A program made the position numbers and the translations under genes. The notes below the pieces were generated by a model. That model did no database searches. It saw only the letters and a program-made list of their open reading frames with translations, and was not told the origin of the DNA. This document shows, piece after piece, positions 5,312 through 5,529 of a stretch of DNA of 5,529 nucleotides. Every line of letters begins with the position of its first letter. The stretch's first letter is position 1. Origin of the DNA: Methanocorpusculum sp. GTDB lineage: Archaea; Halobacteriota; Methanomicrobia; Methanomicrobiales; Methanocorpusculaceae. The DNA is taken from NCBI GenBank assembly GCA_029986195.1, contig DALTYF010000076.1, forward strand, positions 1-5,529, given 5' to 3'.

Positions 5312-5529
5312 ATGGCGTACGAACAGGAAGAGTGGGTCCCCATCACCGGTCTTGGCAAGAAGGTTATGGCCGGGGACTTTGCAAGTTTCGATGAGATTCT
5401 TGCAAGCGGATTCCCTATTAAGGAAGCAGGTATTGTTGATGCAATGCTTCCCGACCTTGTTGACGAGGTCCTCTGCATTGATATGATGCAGCGTATGACT
5501 GACTCCGGACGCCGTATTAAGTTCAGAGC
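5312..5529 (+). CDS. rps5: 30S ribosomal protein S5 (uS5), 5' part only
   Basis: The frame runs from the ATG at 5312 off the right edge, giving 72 residues and a partial codon. It begins [21 protein letters not shown], contains [22 protein letters not shown] (25-46), and ends in the archaeal motif [20 protein letters not shown] (53-72), which leads into the double-stranded RNA-binding domain. S5 sits at the mRNA entry side of the 30S subunit and helps decoding accuracy (family knowledge). GGAG at 5304-5307 lies 4 bases before the ATG and AAGGAG at 5296-5301 lies 10 before it. In related archaea L30, L15 and SecY follow; they would lie beyond the window. Confidence 0.95.
   Translation, partial: MAYEQEEWVPITGLGKKVMAGDFASFDEILASGFPIKEAGIVDAMLPDLVDEVLCIDMMQRMTDSGRRIKFR

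Noticed and set aside
4261..5478. A 405-codon open frame on the minus strand opposite L19e, L18 and S5
   Set aside because: The plus strand encodes three clear ribosomal proteins here. The antisense product is Cys/Ser/Leu-rich with no recognisable family, and its openness follows from the codon bias of the sense genes.
1..5529. CRISPR arrays, insertion sequences, tRNA or rRNA genes, attachment sites, or a novel defence or metabolic system
   Set aside because: I see no repeat-spacer pattern, transposase, RNA gene or unexplained coding space; the window is filled by a conserved ribosomal operon.

Overview
This window is a contiguous stretch of an archaeal ribosomal-protein superoperon, the archaeal counterpart of the bacterial S10-spc region. 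All genes lie on the + strand. The order is: L29 (3' end only), RNase P protein 1 (Rnp1/Pop4), S17, L14, L24, S4e, L5, S14, S8, L6, L32e, L19e, L18 and S5 (5' end only). S4e, L32e and L19e between bacterial-type spc genes, together with rnp1 between L29 and S17, mark it as archaeal. The roughly balanced base composition and protein details such as the [10 protein letters not shown] start of S17 suggest a methanogenic euryarchaeon, most likely Methanomicrobiales and perhaps Methanocorpusculum-like. The order-level placement is an inference from family resemblance and was not searched.

Layout. Positions 1-108 hold the end of L29 and 117-386 hold rnp1. A 79-base gap (387-465) is the only intergenic space longer than 13 bases. 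From 466 to the right edge the genes are packed tightly: S17/L14, L24/S4e, S4e/L5 and L32e/L19e overlap by 1 to 8 bases, and the others are separated by 1 to 13 bases. Nearly every gene from S17 onward has a strong Shine-Dalgarno motif (GAGGTGA, GGTGA, GGAG) 4 to 9 bases before its ATG, often inside the end of the preceding gene, as expected for translational coupling. Rnp1 is the exception: it has no clear Shine-Dalgarno and its codon use is less biased. No stretch over 300 bases lacks a gene.

The products work together in ribosome assembly. S17, S4e, S14, S8 and S5 go to the 30S subunit. L29, L14, L24, L5, L6, L32e, L19e and L18 go to the 50S subunit, with L5 and L18 binding 5S rRNA. Rnp1 belongs to RNase P, which matures tRNA 5' ends, so the operon links tRNA maturation to ribosome production.

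I found no hidden or undescribed gene system. The points worth a second look are non-coding signals. They are a possible TATA/BRE element inside rnp1 and small hairpins in the rnp1-S17 gap. There are also perfect inverted repeats inside reading frames: a 22-bp palindrome in L14, a 10-bp-stem repeat in S17 and an 18-bp palindrome in L32e. Several smaller inverted repeats begin about 60-80 bases after start codons. These may simply be by-products of conserved protein motifs and codon preference.
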